NCBI RefSeq assembly: GCF_039982735.1
Contig: NZ_JBDWXV010000011.1
Span: forward strand, 372,001 to 436,000
Direction: 5' to 3'
DNA length: 64,000 nucleotides
Origin: Saccharospirillum sp039982735
GTDB taxonomy: Bacteria; Pseudomonadota; Gammaproteobacteria; Pseudomonadales; Natronospirillaceae
Below, one piece after another: positions 34,786 through 42,184 of this stretch; position 1 is the stretch's first letter; every line of letters starts with the position of its first letter. A program made the translations under genes and the position numbers. Under the pieces are notes generated by a model that searched no databases, was not told the origin of the DNA, and saw only the letters and a program-made list of their open reading frames with translations.

Positions 34786-34819
34786 AAAAAAACCGGAACA
34801 TTGATCAGATGTCCCGGTT
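34786..34819 (-). terminator. Intrinsic terminator of the putative CsrB-like RNA
   Basis: Read on the minus strand: stem AACCGG (plus 34819-34814) / CCGGTT (34796-34791), extended by ACA/TGT pairing, then a run of seven T (34792-34786). It closes the GGA-rich region and would also terminate transcripts from the ComEA-like gene. Confidence 0.8.
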
Positions 34820-35210
34820 GTTGTTGAATGCCGCTCAGGTCACACCTTCCTGGTGTCCCTTCTCCCTGGCAAAGTGAACCTCGCTCCCTCAGTTTTCCCG
34901 TCCTATAACGACGACCGCTTCCCGTAACCGGTTATTGGCCATCCGTGCTGATCCTCCCTGATAACGCCGTCCCTGACCGTATCTTCCCTGGTTCAGCCCT
35001 CCCTGGTTTATGCCCTCCTTGAGCTCGCTTCCCTGCCGGCTTATCTTCCTCAGCCTGCTTTCCTGTGCAGATAGAATCTTCCCTGTAAACATCCCTGTCC
35101 GATGCATCCTTGCTGTGTGTTGGCTTCCTGCCATCTTCCCTGTTTCCCGCGTGTTGCGGGCCCTACGCCTGTCTGTGCCGGTTCCCTGGCGGTGGTGCCA
35201 TCCCTGATTC
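34786..35210 (-). ncRNA. Putative CsrB/RsmZ-type CsrA-sequestering RNA
   Basis: On the minus strand this ~425 nt stretch contains 11 CAGGGA and further CAGGAA/AAGGAT motifs, about 27 GGA in all. CsrA/RsmA binds ACARGGAUGU-like sites; a perfect ACAGGGATGT lies at 35098-35089. One GGA is presented in a hairpin loop, ACACC-AGGAA-GGTGT (34856-34842), the CsrB style. The stretch ends in an intrinsic terminator and has the length of E. coli CsrB. No conserved protein fits. I see no sure promoter: it may start just after the ComEA-like gene (35216) or be processed from its mRNA. No GacA-type box was recognised upstream. Confidence 0.72.
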
Positions 35211-35215
35211 GGTGG

Positions 35216-35533
35216 TTATTCGTCGGTCATGCCTACTTGAATGCGATCCCGGTTCTTCTCGAGGGTGGCTGGCCCAACGCCCTGAACGTTCATCAGATCT
35301 TCAGGGGCAATAAAGGGGCCGAATTCATCGCGGTAGGCCACAATGGCTTCGGCTCTTACCAGGCCGACGCCGTCCAGAAGGTCAGCCAGTTTTTCGGCAG
35401 AGTCATTGTTGATGTCCACGTACAGTACTACGGATTCTGCGGCTGCTGTTTCAGTGGGTGCTTCCTCGGCGTGTGCCAATGGCAGCAGGCAACTAAAGGC
35501 CAGTCCCAGTGTGATGATTCCTTTTTTCAACAT
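35216..35533 (-). CDS. ComEA-like helix-hairpin-helix protein
   Basis: 105 aa. A signal peptide (MLKKGIITLGLAFSCLLPLAHA) is shown here only by its ends: MLKKG, hydrophobic core LGLAFSCLLPL, cleavage after AHA. An acidic/Ala linker and one ComEA-type HhH domain follow, VDINNDSAEKLADLL and GVGLVRAEAIVAYRDE, then MNVQGVGPATLEKNRDRI. The family binds DNA non-specifically in the periplasm and can aid uptake. AAGGAAAG precedes the ATG. It lies immediately upstream of the GGA-rich RNA candidate. Confidence 0.9.
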   Translation of the reverse strand: MLKKGIITLGLAFSCLLPLAHAEEAPTETAAAESVVLYVDINNDSAEKLADLLDGVGLVRAEAIVAYRDEFGPFIAPEDLMNVQGVGPATLEKNRDRIQVGMTDE

Positions 35534-35769
35534 CGTCTTTCCTTATCGGTTGTTGGTCGTTTTTGTGGTGCCGTTACAGCGGGCAAGACAAAAAGTAGCA
35601 AGCTAGCCGATCTGAGAAAACAACCATTGTTCAAGTATATTCAGGGTATACCCCGGGTGGCGCCTGGTAAGACCTTTCGAACACTGTTGTGAAGTCGATC
35701 ACAAGGTTCCGCGGGCTGTCTTCGTCGAACTTGGGGGAGGGGTGACCTTGAATAACGTGCGGGCGGGAG

Positions 35770-35797
35770 TTGTTCAGAGGCTCCCTTGCTTTATAAT
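35770..35797 (+). promoter_or_regulatory. Sigma-70 promoter of pyrBI
   Basis: TTGTTC (35770-35775), 16-nt spacer, perfect TATAAT (35792-35797). The transcript would start about 20 nt before the pyrB ATG, too short for the leader-type attenuation of E. coli pyrBI. Confidence 0.6.
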
Positions 35798-35823
35798 ACG
35801 CCAAATCTTGCTTGGGCAGGTTC

Positions 35824-36768
35824 ATGAGTAACCCTCTGTATCGTCGAGACGTGATTTCCATTGGAGATCTGTCTCGCACCGACCTTGAATTCATCGTTAA
35901 TCGTTCGGCCGAGCTCAAACACTCCGGGCCGTTGCCGCTGTTGAAAGACCGACTGATCGCCAGCTGTTTTTTTGAAGCTTCTACCCGCACCCGTCTGTCG
36001 TTTGAAACGGCGGTGCAGCGCCTGGGCGGCACGTTGATTGGATTTTCCGACAGCGGTAATACCTCGGCCAAAAAAGGCGAAACCCTCTCCGACAGCATTC
36101 AAATGATTGCCTCCTATGCCGATGCCATCATTATGCGGCACCCGCAGGAAGGGTCGGCGAGGCTGGCGGCCGAAGTGGCTGGTGTGCCGGTCATCAATGG
36201 TGGCGATGGCGCAAACCAGCACCCGACTCAAACCTTGCTCGATCTGGTGTCGATCGCAGAATGCCAGGGCCGGCTCGATGGCCTCTCGGTGGCTCTGGTC
36301 GGTGACCTCAAGTATGGCCGTACTGTGCATTCGCTGGCTCAGGCGCTGGGGCATTTCAACCCCACCTTTTATTTTGTATCCCCCGATGCACTGGCGATGC
36401 CGGCGTACATTGAAGACAATTTGACGGCGATGGGTATTCGCTTCAGCCGAGTTGAATCCCTGGAGGAAGTGATTCCCATGGTGGATGTGTTGTACATGAC
36501 CCGGGTGCAAAAAGAGCGGCTGGATCCAACCGAGTACACCCATATTGCCTCTCAGTTCATTCTCAAGGCCGATATGCTGAGTCACGCACGTTCTAACTTG
36601 CGGGTCATGCACCCTCTGCCCAGAGTTGATGAAATACACCCCAGTGTCGACCGTACGCCCTTTGCCTACTATTTCCAGCAAGCCGAAAACGGGGTTTATG
36701 CGCGCCAGGCGCTGTTGTCGGGTGTCATGAACGAAGCCATTGAATTGCCATTTCCGGGAGGTCGGTGA
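35824..36768 (+). CDS. pyrB: Aspartate carbamoyltransferase catalytic subunit
   Basis: 314 aa. Condenses carbamoyl phosphate and aspartate in pyrimidine synthesis. The carbamoyl-phosphate site is FFEASTRTRLSFE; HPQEGSARLA, GDGANQHPTQTLLDL, VALVGDLKYGRTVHSL and VMHPLPRVDEI are family motifs. The ATG at 35824 is preferred to an in-frame TTG at 35812. One nucleotide separates its stop from pyrI, so both subunits should be made in a fixed ratio. Confidence 0.97.
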   Translation: MSNPLYRRDVISIGDLSRTDLEFIVNRSAELKHSGPLPLLKDRLIASCFFEASTRTRLSFETAVQRLGGTLIGFSDSGNTSAKKGETLSDSIQMIASYADAIIMRHPQEGSARLAAEVAGVPVINGGDGANQHPTQTLLDLVSIAECQGRLDGLSVALVGDLKYGRTVHSLAQALGHFNPTFYFVSPDALAMPAYIEDNLTAMGIRFSRVESLEEVIPMVDVLYMTRVQKERLDPTEYTHIASQFILKADMLSHARSNLRVMHPLPRVDEIHPSVDRTPFAYYFQQAENGVYARQALLSGVMNEAIELPFPGGR

Positions 36769-36769
36769 G

Positions 36770-37246
36770 ATGTCTGGGATGAACCGGGACAAAATGCTGG
36801 TAGAGGCCATCCAGTCCGGTACGGTGATCGATCATATCCCCGCTGGAAAGGGGCTGACGATTATCGGGCGCTTGCAGCTGAAAAACGCTGAGGTCCGCCT
36901 GACCGTCGGCCTCAACCTGCCCAGTCACGGAGGTGGCCTGAAAGACCTGATCAAGATTGACGAGTGGCGCTTTACCGAGAGCGATGCGGCCGAGATGGCC
37001 TTGTTCGCCCCCCGGGCGACCGTTAACATCATTGAGGATTACCGGGTCGTTCGTAAATTCCCGATTGGCCTGCCAGAACGTTTTGTCGGTGTCTTTACGT
37101 GCCCCAACACCAATTGCATTACCCACAATGAGCCGGTCGATACCCGTTTCAGTGTGTTGGTGGCCGATGAAGCCGTCAAGCTGAAGTGTCACTACTGTGA
37201 GCGTGCCTTTGCCGACAGCCTGTTTATTGAGCAAGGCAGCCTCTGA
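36770..37246 (+). CDS. pyrI: Aspartate carbamoyltransferase regulatory subunit
   Basis: 158 aa. The N-terminal nucleotide-binding domain has AIQSGTVIDHIPAGKGLTI and NLPSHGGGLKDLIKI. The C-terminal zinc domain has CPNTNC and CHYC, the four Cys ligands that hold the holoenzyme together. It gives CTP/ATP control of PyrB. GGGAGG stands 8 nt before the ATG. A GC-rich hairpin without T-run follows (37249-37279). Confidence 0.96.
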   Translation: MSGMNRDKMLVEAIQSGTVIDHIPAGKGLTIIGRLQLKNAEVRLTVGLNLPSHGGGLKDLIKIDEWRFTESDAAEMALFAPRATVNIIEDYRVVRKFPIGLPERFVGVFTCPNTNCITHNEPVDTRFSVLVADEAVKLKCHYCERAFADSLFIEQGSL

Positions 37247-37319
37247 ATCGGGGTTGCCAGGCAGCCTTCAGGCACCCCGTCACATATGCGCTCCAAGTCT
37301 AAAAAGCCTTGTTTTTCAG

Positions 37320-37347
37320 TTGCTTATTTTAATCTCATCTTTATAGT
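37320..37347 (+). promoter_or_regulatory. Putative pheST promoter
   Basis: TTGCTT (37320-37325), 16-nt spacer, TATAGT (37342-37347) in an AT-rich island. It sits within a pair of perfect 10-bp arms AAAAAGCCTT (37301-37310) and AAGGCTTTTT (37349-37358). The arms could alternatively form a terminator/attenuator if transcription starts further upstream. Confidence 0.5.
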
Positions 37348-37391
37348 AAAGGCTTTTTACAGCCTATTTCCGACGGGAGTCTCGACAGTCC

Positions 37392-38408
37392 ATGGAAACC
37401 CTAGCTCAACTGCATGACCGCGCGCTCGACGCGGTTCGCCATGCCAAAGAAACTCAGGAACTGGATGACCTCAGGGTCCGGTTTTTGGGTAAGAAAGGCG
37501 AAATCACTGCCCAGTTGAAAGGCTTGGGAGCCCTGTCCGCCGAGGAGCGCCCGGCCGCCGGTGCCAAAATTAACGAGGTCAAAACCGCCGTGGCAGACGC
37601 CATTGCCGCGCGCAAGGCCGAACTGGAAGAGGCGGCGCTGAGCCAGCGCCTGGCTGAAGAGAAGCTGGATGTAACGCAGCCGGGTCGTCGCCAGGGGAAG
37701 GGTGGGTTGCACCCGGTGACACAAACGCTGCGTCGCATGGAATCATTCTTCACCGCCATTGGTTACGATGTCGCCGTCGGGCCGGAAATCGAAGACGATT
37801 ATCACAACTTCGAAGCGCTCAATATTCCTTCACACCACCCGGCACGTGCCATGCACGATACCTTTTATTTCGACGCCACCACCTTGTTGCGGACTCACAC
37901 GTCGCCGGTGCAGGTGCGCACCATGGAAGCCGGAGAGCCGCCTTTTCGGGTGATATGCCCGGGCAGGGTCTACCGCTGCGATTCGGATTTGACTCACACC
38001 CCCATGTTCCACCAGATGGAAGGGCTGATGATCGATACCGACGTCAGCTTTGCCGACCTGAAAGGCACGGTAGAGGAGTTCTTGCGGGTGTTTTTCGAAA
38101 AGGAACTGGCGGTTCGTTTTCGTCCCTCCTATTTCCCATTCACAGAGCCATCGGCCGAAGTCGATATCGAGTGTGTGATGTGCCGGGGCGAGGGTTGCCG
38201 CGTGTGCAGTCACACCGGTTGGCTGGAAGTGATGGGCTGCGGCATGGTGCACCCGAATGTGCTGGCCGCCTCGAACATCGACAGCACCACCTACAAGGGG
38301 TTTGCATTTGGCATGGGGGTCGAGCGGTTGGCAATGTTGCGCTACGGCGTTAACGATCTGCGACTGTTCTTTGAGAACGACCTTAAATTTCTGCGCCAGT
38401 TCAACTGA
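37392..38408 (+). CDS. pheS: Phenylalanyl-tRNA synthetase alpha subunit
   Basis: 338 aa, class II synthetase. An N-terminal coiled coil contains LRVRFLGKKGEITAQLKGLG. The catalytic core has GGLHPVTQTLRRMESFFTA, HPARAMHDTFYF, LRTHTSPVQVRTM, FHQMEGLMID, RFRPSYFPFTEPSAEVDIEC and the C-terminal FGMGVERLAMLRYG (motif 3). It forms a heterotetramer with PheT. pheT follows after 41 nt and ihfA then closes the operon, the usual pheS-pheT-ihfA order. Confidence 0.98.
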   Translation: METLAQLHDRALDAVRHAKETQELDDLRVRFLGKKGEITAQLKGLGALSAEERPAAGAKINEVKTAVADAIAARKAELEEAALSQRLAEEKLDVTQPGRRQGKGGLHPVTQTLRRMESFFTAIGYDVAVGPEIEDDYHNFEALNIPSHHPARAMHDTFYFDATTLLRTHTSPVQVRTMEAGEPPFRVICPGRVYRCDSDLTHTPMFHQMEGLMIDTDVSFADLKGTVEEFLRVFFEKELAVRFRPSYFPFTEPSAEVDIECVMCRGEGCRVCSHTGWLEVMGCGMVHPNVLAASNIDSTTYKGFAFGMGVERLAMLRYGVNDLRLFFENDLKFLRQFN

Positions 38409-38449
38409 ACCCCGGTGGCCCGTCAAAAAGTCAGGATGGTTAACAGTTT

Positions 38450-40825
38450 ATGAAAATCAGCGAACAATGGTTACGGGAATGGGTGAATCCCGATATCAGT
38501 GCGCAGGCACTGATGGATCAAATCACCATGGCCGGTCTGGAAGTCGATGGAGCCGAGCCAGTAGCCGAAGCGTTTTCCGGCGTGATCGCCGCCCATATCA
38601 CGGCCTGCGAGCCGCATCCCAATGCCGATAAACTGCAGGTGTGCCGAGTCGATACCGGCACCGAATCGGTACAGATCGTCTGTGGGGCTCCCAATGCCCG
38701 CGCCGGTATCAAGGTCGCACTGGCGCAAGTCGGTGCTGTTTTGCCAGGCAACTTCAAGATCAAGAAAGCCAAACTGCGGGATGTCGAAAGCCAGGGCATG
38801 CTGTGCAGTGAGAAAGAGCTTGGCTTGTCAGACGACCACGACGGCATTCTCGAGTTGGCTGATTCGGCACCGTTAGGGCAGGATGTGCGCACGCTGCTGA
38901 ACCTGGATGACCTGAGCATCGAAATCGACCTGACCCCAAACCGGGCAGACTGCCTGAGCATTGTGGGCCTGGCCCGCGAAGTGGCGGTATTGAATGACCT
39001 GACCGTAACCGCACCGGCGATTGAACCGGTCGCAGCTACGCATCAGGATACCTTTCCGGTCAGTCTAGAAGACCCGGTAGGCTGCCCGCGTTACGTGGGG
39101 CGCGTACTGAACAACGTCAACGTCGCGGCCCAGTCGCCACTGTGGATGGTTGAGCGATTGCGCCGCTCGGGCATTCGCTCGATCGACCCCGTGGTCGATG
39201 TCACCAATTATGTGATGCTGGAGTTGGGTCAGCCATTGCATGGTTTCGACCTTGATCGGCTGAAAGAGGGCATCACAGTCCGCCGGGCGCGGGACCAGGA
39301 AACCCTGGTGCTGCTGGATGGACAGACCCTGACGCTTGGCATTGACAATCTGCTGATTACCGACGCTGCAGGCCCCCTGGCGATGGCCGGTGTGATGGGC
39401 GGCGAGCAGAGCGGTGTCTCCCGGGAAACCCGCCGGGTATTCCTGGAAAGTGCCTTCTTTGCGCCCATTGAAATAGCGGGCAAAGCCCGTGGTTTTGGCC
39501 TGCACACCGATGCCAGCCACCGTTTCGAGCGCGGTGTAGACCCGGCTTTGCAGGAGCTTGCCGTTGAGCGAGCCACCCGTTTGCTGGTGGATATCTGCGG
39601 CGCAGAACCTGGCCCGACTCAGGTGCATGAAGTACAGGCGAATGTGCCGGTGCCCGCCACCATTGCGTTACGTGCCGACCACGTCAAATCGGCGCTTGGG
39701 CTGGAAATAGCCGGTGGAGAGATTCAGCGGATTCTGACCGGACTGGGCTTTGCTCTGCAAGAAACCGCCGCCGGTCAATGGCAGGTTGTGGCACCGAGCT
39801 GGCGTTTTGACATGGCAATCGAGGCCGATCTGGTCGAGGAAATTGCCCGAATTTACGGTTATAACCGCTTGCCGGTAACCCAGCCCAAGGCTGCTTTGGG
39901 ACCCCGGGGCAAGCCGGAACAGAGGGTCACGACCGCCGCGATCGCTGATCGGCTGGCCGCACTGGGCTACCAGGAAGCCATTACCTACAGTTTTGTCGAG
40001 CCAGCGTTGCAGCAGGCCATGTTCCCCAAAGAAGCGGGCATTGAGCTGGCTAACCCCATTTCTGCCGATATGGCCGTGATGCGGGTATCCCTGTGGCCGG
40101 GTCTGGCCCGCGCTCTGACGCATAACCTGAAACGCCAGCAAGACCGGGTCCGGCTGTTTGAAACGGGCTTGCGGTTCCGGGAAACCTCTAAGGGGACAGA
40201 GCAGATTGCCATGGTATCCGGCATTGCGACCGGCAGCCGGTTGCCTGAAGCCTGGTATGAAAACGGCGAAGTGCTCGACTTCTTTGATGTCAAAGGGGAT
40301 GTCGAGCAGGTTTTGTCGCTGGTGAAAGGAGTGGAGTTTGATTTTCTGCCGGGCCGCCACACAGCGTTGCACCCGGGCCAAAGCGCTCGTATTGAACGAA
40401 ATGGCAAACTGGTCGGCTACATTGGCGCTCTGCACCCGAGCCTGGCCCGGGATCTGGACATCAAGCAACCAACTTTTTTGTTCGAGTTGCGGCTCGACCG
40501 GATTGTTAAAACTCAACTGCCAGCCTTTACAGCCCTGTCGCGTTACCCCGGCAGTACCCGTGACCTGGCCGTCGTTGTTGATGAAGAAACCCCGGTTGCA
40601 GACCTGATGAACAGTGTTCGCGAAATGGCCGGAGAGGATCTGGAAAGCTTGACCCTCTTTGATATCTATCGTGGCAAAGGTATTGATTCGCAACGAAAAA
40701 GCGTGGCTCTGGGCTTGACCTGGCAGAATCCTTCACGCACTCTTACTGATGAAGAAGTAAACAGTTTGATGGATTCGATCATCAACACCTTGCAGACGAG
40801 GTTCGATGCTGCGCTGAGGAACTGA
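38450..40825 (+). CDS. pheT: Phenylalanyl-tRNA synthetase beta subunit
   Basis: 791 aa. N-terminal EMAP/OB tRNA-binding domain (about 40-150: HPNADKLQVCRVDTG, VCGAPNARAGIKVALAQ). B3/B4 editing region contains RRSGIRSIDPVVDVTNYVML. A central synthetase-like core has IYGYNRLP, and the C-terminal ferredoxin-like anticodon-binding domain has RYPGSTRDLAVVVDEETP. The GMLCSEKELGLSDDHDGI segment is characteristic. Only 2 nt separate it from ihfA. Confidence 0.98.
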   Translation: MKISEQWLREWVNPDISAQALMDQITMAGLEVDGAEPVAEAFSGVIAAHITACEPHPNADKLQVCRVDTGTESVQIVCGAPNARAGIKVALAQVGAVLPGNFKIKKAKLRDVESQGMLCSEKELGLSDDHDGILELADSAPLGQDVRTLLNLDDLSIEIDLTPNRADCLSIVGLAREVAVLNDLTVTAPAIEPVAATHQDTFPVSLEDPVGCPRYVGRVLNNVNVAAQSPLWMVERLRRSGIRSIDPVVDVTNYVMLELGQPLHGFDLDRLKEGITVRRARDQETLVLLDGQTLTLGIDNLLITDAAGPLAMAGVMGGEQSGVSRETRRVFLESAFFAPIEIAGKARGFGLHTDASHRFERGVDPALQELAVERATRLLVDICGAEPGPTQVHEVQANVPVPATIALRADHVKSALGLEIAGGEIQRILTGLGFALQETAAGQWQVVAPSWRFDMAIEADLVEEIARIYGYNRLPVTQPKAALGPRGKPEQRVTTAAIADRLAALGYQEAITYSFVEPALQQAMFPKEAGIELANPISADMAVMRVSLWPGLARALTHNLKRQQDRVRLFETGLRFRETSKGTEQIAMVSGIATGSRLPEAWYENGEVLDFFDVKGDVEQVLSLVKGVEFDFLPGRHTALHPGQSARIERNGKLVGYIGALHPSLARDLDIKQPTFLFELRLDRIVKTQLPAFTALSRYPGSTRDLAVVVDEETPVADLMNSVREMAGEDLESLTLFDIYRGKGIDSQRKSVALGLTWQNPSRTLTDEEVNSLMDSIINTLQTRFDAALRN

Positions 40826-40827
40826 GA

Positions 40828-41130
40828 ATGGCCCTGACCAAGGCTGAGATGGCAGAGCGCTTGTACGAAGAGCTTGGCCTCAACAAACGTGAAGCAAAGG
40901 AAATGGTCGAAATCTTCTTTGAGGAGATTCGCGACTCGTTAGTGCATAACGAACAGGTTAAGCTCTCGGGGTTCGGTAATTTTGATCTCCGAGACAAGCG
41001 TCAGCGCCCTGGCAGGAATCCGAAGACGGGAGAGGAAATCCCGATTTCAGCGCGCAGGGTGGTGACATTCCGTCCCGGTCAGAAGCTTAAGGTAAAAGTC
41101 GAGGCATATGCTGGAACCGAGCCAGAATAA
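40828..41130 (+). CDS. ihfA: Integration host factor subunit alpha
   Basis: 100 aa, partner of IhfB. MALTKAEMAERLYEELGLNK at the N-terminus, VKLSGFGNFDLRDK, the intercalating arm RPGRNPKTGEEIPISAR and FRPGQKLKVKVE. IHF bends DNA between activator and sigma-54 polymerase, so its presence agrees with the sigma-54 flagellar circuits here. The 3' end overlaps the MerR gene by 23 nt, a coupled arrangement common in gammaproteobacteria. Confidence 0.97.
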   Translation: MALTKAEMAERLYEELGLNKREAKEMVEIFFEEIRDSLVHNEQVKLSGFGNFDLRDKRQRPGRNPKTGEEIPISARRVVTFRPGQKLKVKVEAYAGTEPE

Positions 41131-41470
41131 TGAATTGCCTCCTATCCCAGGGAAGCGATACTTCACCATTGGTGAGGTCAGTGAACTGTGTGCCGTCAAA
41201 CCACATGTCCTGCGTTATTGGGAACAGGAGTTTCCGCAGCTCAGTCCGGTAAAGCGTCGGGGTAACCGTCGTTATTACCAGCGGGATGATGTCGTGCTGA
41301 TTCGCCAGATTCGTCACCTTCTCTATGAAGATGGCTTTACCATTGGTGGCGCCCGGCAAAAACTGTCCGATCCGGAAGAGGGCGAAGTCATGCAGCATCA
41401 GCATCAGGCCCTGATTCAGGATATGATTCGCGAACTCGAAGCTGTATTGAAGTTGCTCTCTGACGATTAA
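41108..41470 (+). CDS. MerR family transcriptional regulator
   Basis: 120 aa. N-terminal winged helix-turn-helix YFTIGEVSELCAVKPHVLRYWE with the family RRYYQRDDVVLIRQIRHLL segment; short C-terminal helix (HQALIQDMIRELEAVLKLL) for dimerisation and no Cys pair for metal sensing. Genes of this kind stand after ihfA in Pseudomonas and relatives; the ligand and targets are unknown. Confidence 0.9.
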   Translation: MLEPSQNNELPPIPGKRYFTIGEVSELCAVKPHVLRYWEQEFPQLSPVKRRGNRRYYQRDDVVLIRQIRHLLYEDGFTIGGARQKLSDPEEGEVMQHQHQALIQDMIRELEAVLKLLSDD

Positions 41471-41523
41471 TCGTCAAAAAGGTTTGATTTTTCAACTGCT
41501 TAGCGTATTATTCGCGACGTTTT

Positions 41524-41600
41524 CGGGCATTAGCGCAGTCTGGTAGCGCATCGTCATGGGGTGGCGAGGGTCGCAGGTTCAAATCCTGCATGCCCGACCA
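41524..41600 (+). tRNA. tRNA-Pro (anticodon GGG)
   Basis: 77 nt with encoded CCA. Acceptor CGGGCAT/ATGCCCG, D-arm GCGCAGTCTGGTAGCGC, anticodon loop ATGGGGT (GGG at 41558-41560), T-arm GCAGGTTCAAATCCTGC. Close to E. coli proL. Confidence 0.96.
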
Positions 41601-41610
41601 AAAACACCAC

Positions 41611-41641
41611 AAAAAAGCCGACTGAGAAGTCGGCTTTTTTG
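41611..41641 (+). terminator. Intrinsic terminator of tRNA-Pro
   Basis: A-run, stem AGCCGACT (41616-41623) / AGTCGGCT (41629-41636), GAGAA loop, then TTTTT. Confidence 0.85.
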
Positions 41642-41650
41642 TGCCTGCAG

Positions 41651-41722
41651 GTAAGGAAAGTCGTGGGGTGGCTCGAGCCGCAGCCGGAACGCCGGCCGGT
41701 ACCAATCCTGCATGCCCGACCA
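41651..41722 (+). pseudogene. Decayed tRNA-Pro copy
   Basis: AATCCTGCATGCCCGACCA at 41704-41722 repeats the 3' end of tRNA-Pro exactly. Upstream, AGTCGTGGGGTGGCTCGAG resembles the anticodon arm of the intact tRNA, but acceptor and D-arm sequences are lost or scrambled (GCCGGCCGG insertion), so no cloverleaf forms. The downstream trailer CAAAAACA-CACAAAA is also repeated. A dead tandem duplicate of the tRNA and its terminator. Confidence 0.65.
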
Positions 41723-41730
41723 AAAACATC

Positions 41731-41764
41731 ACAAAAGAGCCGGCCATTGAGCCGGCTTTTTTGT
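41731..41764 (+). terminator. Intrinsic terminator of the tRNA-Pro duplicate
   Basis: Stem AGCCGGC (41738-41744) / GCCGGCT (41751-41757), CATTGA loop, followed by six T; flanks match the first terminator while the stem sequence differs with compensatory changes. Confidence 0.8.
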
Positions 41765-41816
41765 GTCTGACGTTTTATCAACTAAAGGTCCGGGGCGCTC
41801 AGTGGAGATGGCCCAT

Positions 41817-41953
41817 GTCGGCTACCGGTGGTGCCTCTCGGGTGGTGCGACACTCGCTCGGCGTAAATCCGTCCATAGAGCCTAGATCGCAGTCGAGACG
41901 TCGGACCGATCCATACTACGGACTCTCCCGCAGAGGCACCACCGGCAGCCGAC
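41817..41953. repeat. Long nested-hairpin element, copy 2 (inverted relative to copy 1)
   Basis: Outer arms at 41817-41838 and 41932-41953 match at 21 of 22 positions (GTCGGCTACCGGTGGTGCCT / AGGCACCACCGGCAGCCGAC at the outside). The internal segment 41858-41892 is the reverse complement, 30/35 identical, of 5042-5076 in copy 1. The arm core GAGGCA-ACC-CCGG is also shared. No coding potential. It sits between the tRNA-Pro terminators and the fliE promoter. Confidence 0.75.
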
Positions 41954-42041
41954 GCTTACTTTGTACTAACCCCTAAACTCGCGTAATCAATACTCGGTAA
42001 TTTCCCGCCGACAGCGGTCTTCTGCCCCAAGCGGCAAAGAT

Positions 42042-42057
42042 TGGCCCATCCTTTGCT
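42042..42057 (+). promoter_or_regulatory. Sigma-54 promoter of fliEFGHIJ
   Basis: TGGCCCATCCTTTGCT fits TGGCACG-N4-TTGCW with GG and GC in place; the deviations are A to C at position 5 and A at position 7. It lies 128 nt before the fliE start. FleQ-dependent class II promoters precede fliE in Pseudomonas and Vibrio. Confidence 0.72.
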
Positions 42058-42184
42058 CTGTCTCCCTTGTCAGTGGTCATTTCGAGTGTAAAGCGACTGT
42101 ATTTTGTCGCCCCGAGCCCGAATCGACCCGAATCACCGGTTTTTTTGACGCTCCTGATGGCCGGAGTGTTTAAGGGGAATGCAG

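Noticed and set aside
34889..35134. Minus-strand 81-codon frame with repeated Gln-Gly units
   Set aside because: The repeats follow from the CAGGGA motif itself; GGA motifs continue in other frames on both sides, and no ribosome site or domain is evident. A sponge RNA explains the pattern better.
34863..35206. TCCCTG repeats as a CRISPR array
   Set aside because: The repeat is only 6 nt with irregular 3-90 nt gaps; no repeat-spacer periodicity.
35102..35692. Plus-strand 196-codon frame over the comEA-like gene
   Set aside because: Antisense shadow of the signal-peptide HhH protein and of the GGA-rich RNA region; no plausible start or domain.
5161..41960. The whole block as a mobile genomic island
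   Set aside because: It holds core genes (gyrA, rpsA, pheST, cysS) and tRNAs, with no integrase, transposase or plasmid gene. A rearrangement of core chromosome is more likely than an acquired island.
41561..41976. Frames crossing tRNA-Pro and its duplicate
   Set aside because: They translate tRNA and terminator sequence; repeated peptide pieces reflect the tRNA duplication.
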